Shown: positions 24,941 through 35,869 of the stretch, one piece after another
Layout: every line of letters begins with the position of its first letter
How positions within the stretch are numbered: position 1 is the stretch's first letter
Origin: Sodiomyces alkalinus F11
Taxonomy: Eukaryota; Ascomycota; Sordariomycetes; Glomerellales; Plectosphaerellaceae
NCBI RefSeq assembly: GCF_003711515.1
Contig: NW_021167080.1
Location: 6,094,346-6,158,345 of the forward strand
DNA: 64,000 nt
Reading direction: 5' to 3'
Program-made: the position numbers and the translations under genes
The notes under the pieces: generated by a model
What the model was told of the DNA's origin: nothing
Seen by the model: the letters and a program-made list of their open reading frames with translations, nothing else
Databases searched by the model: none

Positions 24941-25472
24941 GACCGGACGGGAATTACGACAATAGAGCAGCACTACAGTGGGTCGATTCAACCAGGTGTA
25001 AAGGGTCGCTTCAGCTGGGGCGGGTTCTGGGTTACATGGAATACGCCATCAATCCCTATATTGGGAACATGACATATGAAATAGTAATGAGACAAAATGA
25101 ACATATTCGGATAGTTGGCCGTCATACGAGGTGAACTACGGGGAAGACCTTCCCCACCAATGCTTAGGAAGCTTGGGGGCATATTGTGTTCAACTCGGTG
25201 TCTGGGCATGACGGTATCAGGTGGAGCGGTCTTCCAGACACATACCTAGGTAGAAAGCAGGGGAGACAGAGACGGTATAAACACACACAAGGCAACTAAC
25301 ACCATACAGATGCCGCTCTGAAGGTGTATACACGAGAAGGGGCAGGGACATGCGGGACAAATCAGTATCATAAGCATCATCAATTTTTGGAATCAGTGAA
25401 TTCATAATTAATTTTTTTTGTTGTTTTGTTTTCATCTCCTCCCCTTTGTAGCCCATTCATCCATGCTTTTGT
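24941..25472. other. Convergent intergenic region
   Basis: This 532-bp stretch lies between two convergent genes (SMP protein and GH43). It is expected to hold both 3' UTRs. An AT-rich patch with T runs lies near 25400-25440, close to the GH43 stop. No gene was seen. Confidence 0.5.
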
Positions 25473-26456
25473 TTATTCGGGCTTCTCGGTAACAATCTTG
25501 CCGTCCTTGTCATGGAAGATCTCCTTCACCTTGACGGAACGCAGGTGGTCCACACCACCGCTGAGCTCGCAGTCGTGGTGGAACAGCCACCAGCGGCCCT
25601 GGAACTCGACGATGGAGTGGTGGGTGGTCCAGCCGAGGACGGGCTCGAGGATGCGGCCGCCGTAGGTGAAGGGGCCGAGGGGATTGTCGCTGGTGGCGTA
25701 GCAGAGGTAGTGGGTGTCGCCGGTGGAGTAGGAGAAGTAGTAGGTGCCGTTGCGCTTGTGGACCCAGGCGGCCTCGAAGAAGCGGCGGTCGTGGTCGTCG
25801 GCGAGGATGGGCTTCTGGGTGTCCGGGTCGAGGATCTGGATCTCCTGGACGTCGGCGGCGAACTCCTTCATGTCGTCGGTGAGCTTGGCGGCGCGGGGCC
25901 CCATGGCGTAGACGCCCTCGCCCGAGGGCTCCTTGGGGCCGGACCACGCCGGGTCGAAGAGGTCGTTGCCCTTCTGGTAGCACTGCAGCTGGCCGCCCCA
26001 GAGGCCGCCGAAGTAGAGGTAGGCCTGGCCGTCGTCGTCGACGTAGCTGGCCGGGTCGATGGAGTAGGAGCCCTTGATGGGTTCGGGCTCGGCCTGGAAG
26101 GGGCCGTAGGGGCGGTCGCCGACGGCGACGCCGATGCGGAAGATGCCCTGCTTGTCGCGGGCGGGGAAGAACAGGTAGTACTTGCCGTCCTTGAAGGCGG
26201 CGTCGGGGGCCCAGAGCTGCTTGGAGACCCAGGGGACGTCCTCGGTCTTGAGGACGACGCCGTGGTCGGTCGGGGTCTCTGCGGGGTCTAGGGAGGAGGT
26301 GCTGAAGACGTGGTAGTCGGCCATGTCATACTGGTCGCCATTGTCGTTGAACTTGATGTCGGTCTCACGGTCATGAGACGGGTAGATGTAGACCTTGCCC
26401 TCGAAGACGTGAGCCGAGGGGTCGGCAGTGTAGATGGTTGTGATCAGGGGAGGCAT
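25473..26456 (-). CDS. Glycoside hydrolase family 43 (arabinofuranosidase/xylosidase-like)
   Basis: Single-exon gene for 327 aa, starting MPPLITTIYTADPSAHVF. GH43 enzymes are inverting five-bladed beta-propeller hydrolases of arabinose- or xylose-containing glycans. The three expected carboxylates are visible: Asp12 in TADPSAHVF (base), Asp134 in SIDPASYVDDDG (pKa modulator) and Glu228 in RFFEAAWVHK (acid). No signal peptide is present, so an intracellular enzyme acting on imported oligosaccharides is likely. Third codon positions are almost all G or C, clearly more than in the neighbours. The frame stays open upstream through a 46-nt homopolymer that would encode poly-proline; the ATG at 26456 is preferred because the family fold begins there. 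Substrate is not predictable. Confidence 0.9.
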   Translation of the reverse strand: MPPLITTIYTADPSAHVFEGKVYIYPSHDRETDIKFNDNGDQYDMADYHVFSTSSLDPAETPTDHGVVLKTEDVPWVSKQLWAPDAAFKDGKYYLFFPARDKQGIFRIGVAVGDRPYGPFQAEPEPIKGSYSIDPASYVDDDGQAYLYFGGLWGGQLQCYQKGNDLFDPAWSGPKEPSGEGVYAMGPRAAKLTDDMKEFAADVQEIQILDPDTQKPILADDHDRRFFEAAWVHKRNGTYYFSYSTGDTHYLCYATSDNPLGPFTYGGRILEPVLGWTTHHSIVEFQGRWWLFHHDCELSGGVDHLRSVKVKEIFHDKDGKIVTEKPE

Positions 26457-26491
26457 ATTGGGCGGCAGTTCTGTTGGATGTTGGGGGGGAA

Positions 26492-26539
<48 letters not shown>

Positions 26540-28345
26540 GGAAGAGAAGAAGGACAAAAAGGGGTATCGAGGGACAAAAGTGAGAAGGAACAGGAAGTAT
26601 AAGTAGGGGGAGAGAAGTAGGCAGGTGGGTAAGGAGGATGGACGAAGGGACGACGTGTGGATGGAGGAGGCGGGGTGTCAAGAGAAATAGAATACAAGAA
26701 TACAACGTACCTACCTAGATGACACCCCTTCGTCACCCCGCCAAAGTGGGAGGCGGGGGAGGGGTCGCGGATATTTAAAGCTGAATCGACATGCATATTT
26801 TGCCCTTGAATCGCAACTCGGTTTCACCAAATTACAAAGGCATCATGGTTACCAACAAGCTACTCGTCTCTGTGCCTAATGGTCTTCCCCGTTACTCCCG
26901 CCCTTTTAGCCTCCACGGCACCGCATATTAGTGATGTTATCCGTATGTTTTGGAGTAATGATAACTGCAGGTCCTGTGAGGCACCATGAGGGTGTGGAGG
27001 GGCACGTCGGAGGTGGGAATAGGTAAAAAGGGGAAATGGAAAGGAAAATATGGGGGAAGATTGAGTCCACTTGAGTCCACCCACAATTCTCCCTATTTAT
27101 CCAGTGCATTTTCCCGGCTGTCTACCCCACTGAGGATCCCACTCCCTCTTTCGCCTGATGTGCCTCGTGCCTCGTGCCTCGTGTTTTTTCTTGCTGCCTC
27201 CTCTGCCCCGCGATCCCCTGAATGTGTGAAACCCATTTGGACATGCATGTTGTACATTGTACGTACATGAATGATCTGATGTCGTGCTGCTGCGTGATGA
27301 TACCCCGGTTATGCGTTGTGGTTCTCCGCTTCTCCGCCTTGGCGTCTTGAGGAGGCTTTCAGTGTCCGTGGTGGTTGTCACAGGAGTTCCTGGCTGGAGG
27401 CAAAGATGGAGAAGACTTGAACCAAGTTGATCTGTGTGAAATCCACAGCTTTGTAAGTCGTCCGGACCCGAAAATCAAACTCGAACAAAATTCCTTCTGT
27501 ATTAGTTAGTTCCCCTTGGCATCTCAGGACGGTGTCGAACCGGTCCAGCAGCGGAACTGCCGGCGGACAAGTCTTTTGTCTGAGATACCATTTCGAGTTG
27601 ACGGCTATTATGTCATGGCCATCGTAGTCCATCGTGACGGGCAAATGAGGGACCATTGGCGCCAAGAATAGCCGTCGAAAGTCGAGCTAAATCAGATGGT
27701 GGTTTGGATAGCAGCGTGCCAAACGTTGGGTTGTGGTTGATCGGTCCGTGGTCCGATTTGAAAAGACACACCCCGGAAAGGCAATATTGTTATAAACCAT
27801 CAGAAGCTACACGTGTACTTTACTGTACCTTCAATTATTATTGAATTAATGTTCGTTTATGTAAGCACCTACCTCGGGGAATGGACTTGCGGCTATCTTA
27901 ATAAGACTTCCTAAACCAGACGGGACGAACAATACAAGGTTACATAATCGTCTTTCCCCAACAAGCCAGCCGTTGAAGCTGTAATAAACAGCCACAGCAG
28001 GCACATGCCGCGATCCTGCCAAATCCCAAGTACAAGGACTGGGATAAAAACATAAGGTACCTAACCTTAGGCTTGCTTACCACGTCAGGACCACCTGGAG
28101 CTTGCCTTCTCCCAGAGCACTACCTTATTAACTGCCCTTTTTACCTTACCTACCTTATATCAACACCTTGCACCTCTTTACCGTCCCTCTAGGCTCTCCC
28201 TCTCTCTTTGATATCACAATTCACACGCGTCGATCAACTCGATCCATCCAACGCTAACACGCCTGGGTCAATATGGCCGAACATCCCCATCTTCATTACT
28301 TCACATAACCGTCTATATTCCGGTTCTTTCACCTTTACCACAAAC
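26457..28345. other. Intergenic, GH43 and APC5 promoters
   Basis: The GH43 promoter lies at the left and the APC5 promoter at the right. An unspliced minus-strand frame at 27378-27665 (95 codons) has no recognised family and is not called. Immediately upstream of APC5 (28050-28160) there are several AAGGTACCT and CCTTACCTACCTTA motifs. 27840-28050 shows nothing else. Confidence 0.45.
26492..26537 (+). repeat. Poly-G tract (46 nt)
   Basis: Forty-six consecutive G on the plus strand, 36 bp upstream of the GH43 start codon, hence poly-C in the GH43 leader. The length as read may be inexact because long homopolymers sequence poorly. Confidence 0.85.
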
Positions 28346-30925
28346 ATGGGCCGCTTCTTGACTCCAGCCAAGATTGGCCTACTCGCCCTCGTCGAGCTCT
28401 ATGTGGATGAACTCGTCCCCACTTCTGCTATAATACCCGTTCTTTCCTTCATCACCTCAAGTCTCCTCGATCGCGAACCCACAGTCTTGGCACCCAGCTG
28501 CTCCTCCTCTCCCCAGTCCCGGTGGACCAACGCTGAGAGGAGGGTCAGTCTGGTCACGTCCATAAACGATTTCGAATCCCTTCTTGCCGCTTACCCCGTC
28601 GTTGTCGGCTTGCCAGGAAGGAAGCTATGGGATATCTTCCTGGAAAAGCTCTGGGATGTCAACTCCCTCCACCAGCTCCATGATTTCTTCGATCGCCAAT
28701 CTCACAATCTCGTCATGCCCAGCGAACAGCTGCGCCGCTTAGGTCTTACCGAAGCCGAACTGCAAGGCATCCGCATCTCCCGCAACTCCCCCTTTGGCAC
28801 CTTTATCAGACGCTGCCAGCTCGAGTTCACCCGCCTGCGCTTCGAAGACTCCGTCGAGCTGTGGAAGGACTTTGTCAGCTACAGGCAGCCTACTCTCGGC
28901 CACCGTCAGCGAAGGAGCCCTTCCATGGGCCGCATGAGCTTCGATTACGTCCTCGACGCAGGTGAGCAGGCCGATTGGGATGTCGAAGCTGTCAACGTCC
29001 TCGCTTCCATTACCTACGGCGACTCCCTCACCAGCAACTCTTCCTCCAGTCTGCCCGTTAGTACCGACGATGTGGAGTTCCTTCTCGAATTTCAAATCGA
29101 CAAGATGCAGAGTACGTTTTCGTCACCCATGCCCAAACTCTTTCCCGCGCCTCTCGCCTCATAGTTGCCACCACAACTCTCCCAGCTGACAATTTCCCTG
29201 CCCCCAAGCACATGGAAATCGAGTTCCTCTCGACGTCCGAGTTCGCTTTCAGCGTCTCCTCCAAGACAGTCGAGTAATTCCAACCTTGAGTCACTACCTA
29301 AGGTTCGCAACGCCCTCCAACCCCCGCCCCCCCCCTTTTTTTTTCTTCTTTTTTTCCTGTCCATTCCACCGCCCCCCACCGCCCTCCACCGCTCTTCCGT
29401 CTCCATCCGGCTGACCGTTTGTAGCTTCCTCGACGCGTGGAAATCAGGCGACCATCCTACTGCCTTCGATTATCTACATCGCTACTTTGACTACACCATG
29501 CAGAGTCGCGAGCGTCTTTACTACCAGTATGCGCTTATGAACTTGGCTATCATCCAAGCCGACTTCGGCTCTCACAAGGATGCGTTAGAGACCATGTTGG
29601 AGACCGTGTCCACCGCCCGTGAGAACCAGGACATGCCGTGTCTCAACTTCGCCCTCAATTGGCTGTTCCAATTCGGCCGAGCACATCCCCGACTGATCCG
29701 GGACCTCGAATCCGACAGTCTGCTCGGGTCCGGAAAGGAGAGCCTGGCCTACCTCCGCGCCAAGGCCAAGGAGACCGGCATGTGGCCGCTATGGAGCTCC
29801 GTCTTGCTGAGTGAGGCCAAACTGGGCTTCTGCGACGGAGAAAGCGTAGCCAGCTGCGTGGAAATGCTGGTCCGCAGTTCCCAACTCATCGTCACGCGCA
29901 ACCTGAAAAATTTGTACGGCGCTCAGTTAACCATGGCTATGGCCCTGTGGGAACGTCTCGGCCTCGCCCATCTGTCTGCCGTAGAGAGCGAGATTTTCCT
30001 CCGTTGTCACATCGGGCACACCAGTTTCGATGACGAGCTGAAGGTCACCGCCCGTGTTGCCATGCACCTCACCGAGAGGGGCAAGTACGACCAAGCTCTG
30101 AAAATGGTAGAGGCCCTCGACGAGAACGCCCTTCGCTCATGGAAGGCCAGTCAATATTGGTATAAATACCGGGGCATCATTAAGTTGACCCGTGATCTGC
30201 GCCACGATAACCTCGATGCTGCGGAGCAGCTGATGTCTCAGCTTCTCCAGTCGAAGCAGGACGATATGGAGCCTGACGTGGCTTTCGTCATCAATTCCCT
30301 ACATGTCGACTATCTCATGCGCCGCGGAGATCTCCAAGCTGCCTTTAGCAAGGTGGAAGACATGCTAGATGCCCTCGACGACGGGAAACGAGACATTGCC
30401 CTATATGTGCACCTCATGCTTCTCAAGGCACAATTATTCGACAAGGCCGGCCGTCCGCAGAGAGGCTTCACCCTAGCAATGCGGGCCGCGAGCACGGCCT
30501 GGCGGGCCCGCCTCATCCCCACCCTCTGGCAGGCGTCTGGCGCCCTCGCCAGCATCCTCTCATCCCTCGGCGAATTTGACGCCGCCGCCCAGCTCCTGAC
30601 GGCCGTCCTCCCGCGCAGCTTGGAGTATGAATCGGCTGCCATGAGCGGACAGCTCTATTCACATCTTGCCGATGCCAACATGGGACTCGCCGGGAAGGCA
30701 CCGCCCAACTCGGCGCGGCGAACAGAGCACCTGACGAGGGCCGCGAGTGCGGTCGAGAAAGCGTTCGATTCTTATTCCGCCATCGAGGACACCAAGAAGC
30801 AGTGCGAGATGATGGCAAAGAAGGCGACCATTATGAAGGTCGCAGGGGACAAGGCGCTGGCTGCGGATTATGCGGCCGCTTATGTCTCTCTGCGAAAAAG
30901 TGCCGCCGCGCTCGCCACATGTTAA
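28346..30925 (+). CDS. APC5: Anaphase-promoting complex subunit 5 (APC5)
   Basis: Scaffold subunit of the APC/C ubiquitin ligase, which triggers anaphase and mitotic exit. Three exons are inferred: 28346-29111, 29186-29273 and 29425-30925, giving about 784 aa. The N-terminal domain opens MGRFLTPAKIGLLALVELYV. The APC5 signature block at the second junction reads FLDAWKSGDHPTAFDYLHRY followed by FDYTMQSRERLYYQYALMNL. TPR-like helices fill the rest. The second intron (29274-29424) has a GTAATT donor and contains poly-C and poly-T runs. The start codon follows from the conserved N-terminus. APC5 next to COX6A and APN2 is a hallmark of sordariomycete MAT flanks. Confidence 0.93.
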
Positions 30926-31407
30926 CAAGCATGGTCTGTAGTACAAATTGTACGAAGTGATCCCGGTCTACACAGGCAGCATCGCCCTCCCTCGTGCAGG
31001 ACACCTTTGGCACGAAGGATCCATAGACACCTCACCACAGCCGGAATCCCCAGGGTCTTGCCTAGTTCATGAGCCTTAACGTCACAACTGCATCTTCCCC
31101 GGCTTAGCAAGCCCTAAGATTCAACACTAGTCACAGCGATACAGGGAAGCAGTGTTGAGCAAGTGATTCTCCGCACATACATGTCGCCGCTCACCAAATC
31201 GTTCGGTGCGAAACTGGAACGAGAGTTCGAGTCATTGACTGTTTTGATTGTTCGGAATCTAGGAAATCATATACAGGTCGACTGGTTCGTCGTGTCGTCC
31301 TCCCTCTTTCGCCAGCCCACACCTCCATCCTAGTGATCAATCACCATCCGTCTAAGCATTGCTCCGTAGGCGGGTAGTCGATTATGTGGTCGCAAACTTG
31401 ACCCAGC
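30926..31407. other. Convergent APC5/COX6A intergenic region
   Basis: A 482-bp stretch between the 3' ends of two convergent genes, expected to contain both 3' UTRs. No further feature was seen. Confidence 0.5.
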
Positions 31408-32292
31408 TTAGGTCGTCTTGTCCTTGTTGTGGTAGTTGACCTTGTCGTTCCAGCTGCATCACTGTCAGCGAAGCTAATTTCTCTCAAGAAGAGCTAAAGA
31501 CTGAAGGGAACGGAACGTCTCAATGAGCCGAGCAAAGTCAAAATCTCATCATTTCGAGACGGAGAAAACGGCAAAAACCAGTCGACTTCCTGAGATAAGG
31601 AGGATACGTACAAAACAGTCTACACATAATGTTAGCCGACACCGCGTAAACTACATTGATTGGAATTTTTCTCACCTTGTCACCATCGCCCCAGGCGAAG
31701 TTCTTGGTGCGGATGTTCTGGTAGGGGTACTCGGTACGTTCCTCCAGAGGAGGGAGGTGCGACCAGTGCTCCCAATGCTCGTTCCAGAGCCGGTAAGCGT
31801 TCCAGCTAGCTATGGCGAGGGCGGGAATGCAGCCGCTGTTTTTTTGGCCGTCCCTTGGTCAGCCAATTCAATTTTCTGTCACCACACCCGCATCCAGTCG
31901 CTTTCCTCTCCCGCGAGACAATCAAACTAAGGAAATGAACGACCCTCGGCAGGCTCGTAGAATAACGCCATCTTTTTCGATCATCGGATACTGGAGGAAA
32001 TCGCTCAGAGCAGCGGGACGAGAAGGAAAGGGTAAGCCGTACTAGATGGAGATCTTGCGCCAGAGCTCTGGTTCAATTGTTAGCACGAACACTCTGCATT
32101 TACCGAGAGGGACGTCGGCGAGGAGAAAAAAAGGAAGGAACACCAACCAGTGGTGCCGGCGGCATGCTCCTTGGCATGCTGGCGCTCGCGGATGAAGGCA
32201 TTGTCGGTGCTGGCCAGGCGGCGCTGGGCCGTAGCTCGCAGCTGGGCAGTATAGCGCGGGGCGGCGCGGGCGAGCTGTCGCTGGAGGACCAT
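31408..32292 (-). CDS. COX13: Cytochrome c oxidase subunit 6A (COX13), five exons with an 8-nt microexon
   Basis: Nuclear-encoded, single-pass subunit of mitochondrial complex IV. Exons are inferred as 32148-32292, 32043-32067 (25 nt), 31676-31835, 31612-31619 (8 nt) and 31408-31453, giving 127 aa. The N-terminus is Arg/Ala-rich without acidic residues (mitochondrial targeting), followed by NAFIRERQHAKEHAAGTT. The membrane helix lies near residues 52-74. The family core is LWNEHWEHWSHLPPLEERTE, then YPYQNIRTKNFAWGDGDK. The 8-nt exon supplies Thr-Val-Phe to read GDGDKTVFWNDKVNYHNKDK; skipping it destroys that frame. The gene is divergent from APN2, with two TCACGTGA sites between. COX13 beside APN2 is conserved MAT synteny. 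Confidence 0.92.
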
Positions 32293-32912
32293 TTTGTCTT
32301 TTTTTGGTTGTCGTCGACGTCCGGGGAGGTTGTCAAGTTGTCAATTGGGGGTGTGATTCGGTGTGTCGTGATGCAGCTGGTTGAGATCAGGTCATGACAA
32401 GCTCGGCTATGGGAAACGTCACTTTCTGCCTTGCAATTGAGGCAGCCATTTCCGGGACGTCTCCCGTGGGCTCGAGTTTTGTGAAAAAGATCACGTGACC
32501 CATTCGGCTACCGCCTAGTACGGATTTGGAGGAGAGCTCGGGATCATATATCACGTGACCTCGTGGCAAAGGTTCGCGTCGCCCACGTCTTACTTCAGAG
32601 GGGGCGACAACGTCGCGTCACAGTCAACGTCGTTTTCATGCACTCGGTATCGAAATCTCTAGCATGGCTGTAACAGCTTGAGTTGTCACAGAGAAATTCA
32701 CATTAAGAAATTCCATCTAGGGGGAAAACCGCCCTATACGGTCCAGGCTGCCAACGGCGGTGCCAATGCATCGTCATACTTCATACACCCTATCCGCCGC
32801 CTTGGGAGTAGGCGTCGAAGGAACGTGAGGCGGAGCCAGCAGATAACATATATCCCTGACATATATGTTCTTGAAGTCCGAACAAGGATTTATCTGAGCT
32901 GGGTTCCCTAAG
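32293..32912. promoter_or_regulatory. Divergent COX6A/APN2 promoter with two TCACGTGA sites
   Basis: A 620-bp interval separates the divergent start codons. Two perfect TCACGTGA palindromes occur at 32491-32498 and 32551-32558, exactly 60 bp apart, both extended to TCACGTGACC. CBF1-type bHLH factors bind this core in fungi and regulate respiratory genes; that this applies here is inferred. Confidence 0.6.
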
Positions 32913-35438
32913 ATGCCTCTACGAATTACGACCTGGAACGGTGAGTCTTTCTACTTCGACGGCCTAGGAGTTTCGTTGCTGACCTTATTCAAGTCAACGG
33001 CATACGGTTAGTCATCTTGAAGGAGCATTCTTTTCAAACTTCCGGCTGACTTGACTCAGAAACCCGTTCGGATACCAGCCATGGAGGGAGAAACGGTCAT
33101 TCCAAGTCGGTAGATGCCGCCTTCCCTTGCTAGCGTTCTGCGTCTGACACGTTAGCAGGCGATGTTCGAAATCCTGGAGGCCGACATTGTCATTATGCAG
33201 GAGACTAAGATCCAGCGGAAAGATCTTAGAGATGACATGGTCCTCGTCCCTGGCTGGGATGTGTTCTTCAGTCTCCCAAAACACAAAAGGGGTGAGTTGT
33301 TGTTTCTTGCCCCACCCCTGATGCGAGACAACAGCGGTGTCTAAGACCCTCGCGAAGGTTACTCGGGAGTCGCCATCTACACGCGAAATTCCAAGTGCTG
33401 CCCCATCCGGGCCGAAGAAGGAATCACGGGCGTTCTCTGCCCTCCCAACTCGTCGACGAAATACCGTGATCTCCCCGAGGCCCAGCAGATCGGGGGTTAC
33501 CCGCGACCTGGCCAGCTTTTGGACGAAGTCGACGAGGCCCTTCTCGATTCCGAGGGTCGCTGCGTGATCCTCGAGTTCCCCTCGTTTGTCTTGATTGGAA
33601 CATACAGTCCTGCGAATCGCGATGCATCCCGTGACGCTTTCCGGATCGGCTTCCTTAATGCCCTGGACGTCAGGGTCCGAAACCTGGTCGCCGCTGGAAA
33701 GCAAGTCATCTTGACCGGTGATTTGAACGTCATGCGTTCCGAGCTGGACACGCTGAACGTGGCCGAGAATCTACGGAAAGAAGGGCTGACGGTCAATGAC
33801 TGGATGGCTGTGCCGGCACGACGTCTCTTTAATCAGCTCGTTTTCGAGGGTTCTGTCAGCGGAGAGCGCGATGAGGGTCGCCAGGAACCTGTTCTCTGGG
33901 ACTTATGCCGGTGTTTTCATCCATGCCGCCAGGGCATGTTTACCTGTTGGGACACGAAGAAGAACACTCGCCCGGCCAATAACGGCAGCCGCATCGACTA
34001 TATACTGTGCTCGGCAGGCATCAAGCAGTGGTTTATCGACGCTAACATTCAAGAAGGGCTGCACGGATCGGATCACTGTCCGGTTTATGCCACTCTGGGA
34101 GATGTGGTCAATGTTGGTGGCGGGGAGGCTCATCTCCTCGATTTGATGAACCCTCAGGGGATGTTTCGAGAGGGAACGAGACTGAGAGAATGGTCACAAA
34201 AGGATCTTCTCCCCCTGTCCGCGAAGCTCATACCCGAGTTTGACCGGCGACGTAGCATTCGAGACATGTTTATGAAGAAACCGTCTACTACGTCAACCCC
34301 GACAACGCCCAAACCGTCCGACTCCGCAGATGATTCGACGGATTTCGAAACAAAGCCTCTCCAAGAGAACAAAGGGGTCGCACTTGAGACTCTGGACGTA
34401 CAGACCCAAGAAACTGTACTCCCAGCAATGCCAGAAGAACTCCCAACTACGAATAGCTCTCTCTCATCTCAAAGCACGACCACAACCACAAGGCCTGAGG
34501 CGAAGTCCTCGTCGAAGAGGCCTGCAGAACCGCCGTCCCAGCCGAAGAGAACATTCAAAAGGACCAAAACGAACGAGAGCGAGGCAAGCACTAAAGGAAG
34601 TGGAGGCGGTTTCGCCCAGAGCACGTTGAAAGGGTTCTTCAAGCCCAAACAAACCAATGTCGTTCCATGCACGGCAACGGCGCCGTCTGAGACGAGTGCA
34701 TTCGAATCACTCCTGACAGTGACGAATACGTCCCCAACGGGAAGCAGGGATTCCCAAGCCGACGCGACCGATGCACCTGAGGCCTCGACGCACACTATAT
34801 CGGGTTCATCGAGCAAGCAGGAAACATCGTCGTCGACGCAGTTGTCGAACTACGCGATCGAATCCGCCGAGAAGGTATTCGACCCAATTCAGGCGAAGGA
34901 GTCCTGGTCAAGACTTCAGCTAGGGAAGAGGATGCCGCCGAAATGCGAACATGGTGAGCCTTGCATCAGCCTTGTGACTAAGAAGCCTGGTGTCAACTGT
35001 GGTACGTGACGTCACATCTCTTTTACTCTTTCCATCACGATGTTGGTTTCTCACTCCATTATCAACTCGCTCTCATCTGATTTTCAACCTCGGAAATACC
35101 AAAACACCCATACGTCACACGCACAACGTTTGTAAAATAAAAAAAAAGGAAAATAAAAAGCGGGTGGCGCGGAAGGTGCTGCCTGGTGTCGGGATTATCA
35201 CAAACACCATGTCACATCTCGTTCACTCTACCCCCCCCCCCCCAAATCCAAGTCCAGGGCAAGATGGGCAAGAACGCGGCCCCTTCCCCAACAGCTAGAC
35301 TGACCCCTTCCCTATTCTGCAGGGCGATCATTCTACATATGTCCAAGGCCTTTGGGGCCTTCAGGAGAGAAGGAAAAGGGAACGCAATGGAGATGCGGAA
35401 CGTTCATTTGGAGCAGCGACTGGAAGGACCGTCAGTAG
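32913..35438 (+). CDS. APN2: AP endonuclease 2 (APN2) with PIP box and GRF zinc finger
   Basis: Class II AP endonuclease/3' phosphodiesterase of base-excision repair; nuclear. Exons are inferred at 32913-32940, 32994-33006 (13 nt), 33060-33105, 33159-33291, 33358-35001 and 35323-35438, giving about 659 aa. The exonuclease-endonuclease-phosphatase domain shows TWNVNGIR (Asn9), MQETK (Glu44), TGDLNV and GSDHCPVY. A low-complexity linker follows. It contains QSTLKGFF (residues 494-501), a canonical PCNA-interaction box. The C-terminal GRF zinc finger is split by the last intron: CEHGEPC, then after splicing RSFYICPRPLG and QWRCGTFIW. The gene converges on MAT1-2-1, with 431 bp between stop codons, and is the standard left flank of sordariomycete MAT loci. 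Confidence 0.93.
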
Positions 35439-35869
35439 CAGACTGGAGGTATTTGTGCTGCCATGGGATCTAGGAATGAATACACGGATGAGCATAGCTC
35501 GGTACTACACCTGAATGGATCATCAGACCTCTGCAGACAAGATATGGTCACGGCGAAACAGAGTCTTAGCATTGTGCAAGTTGCTGTAGTATTTCCCTTC
35601 GCTCATTCGCTTCTCTGTGAGACTCTATAACTTACCCTAAGCTACTTTCTCTTCTGTGAACACATCCAACCCAAAACGGCACCGATTCCTTCCTGTGTCT
35701 ATGGTGTGCCTGTTGCTTGTTAGCCCTTGGTCTACACATGGTTATTGGGGGTGGTGACGTCCTCACCTTCTTCTCGGCGAGAACCAAGCGTGCCAACCGA
35801 GGAGGACGGTGCAAGAACAATTACGACTTAGATCTAGAACCGCTGATCATGGAACAATGGCTATTGGCC
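35439..35869. other. APN2-MAT1-2-1 convergent spacer
   Basis: A 431-bp spacer between convergent stop codons, equivalent to the APN2/MAT intergenic spacer used as a phylogenetic marker in some genera. One idiomorph boundary may lie here or inside either 3' end; it cannot be placed without a MAT1-1 strain. Confidence 0.5.

Noticed and set aside
25512..26291. 259-codon open frame on the plus strand
   Set aside because: It is the shadow of the GH43 gene, kept open by extreme G/C at third positions; Val/Gly/Ala/Asp-rich with no family resemblance.
26457..26705. In-frame N-terminal extension of GH43 with poly-proline
   Set aside because: It runs through the 46-nt homopolymer, and the GH43 fold starts right after the ATG at 26456.
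27378..27665. 95-codon minus-strand frame
   Set aside because: No recognisable family, no clear splice partners and no context; a chance frame cannot be excluded.
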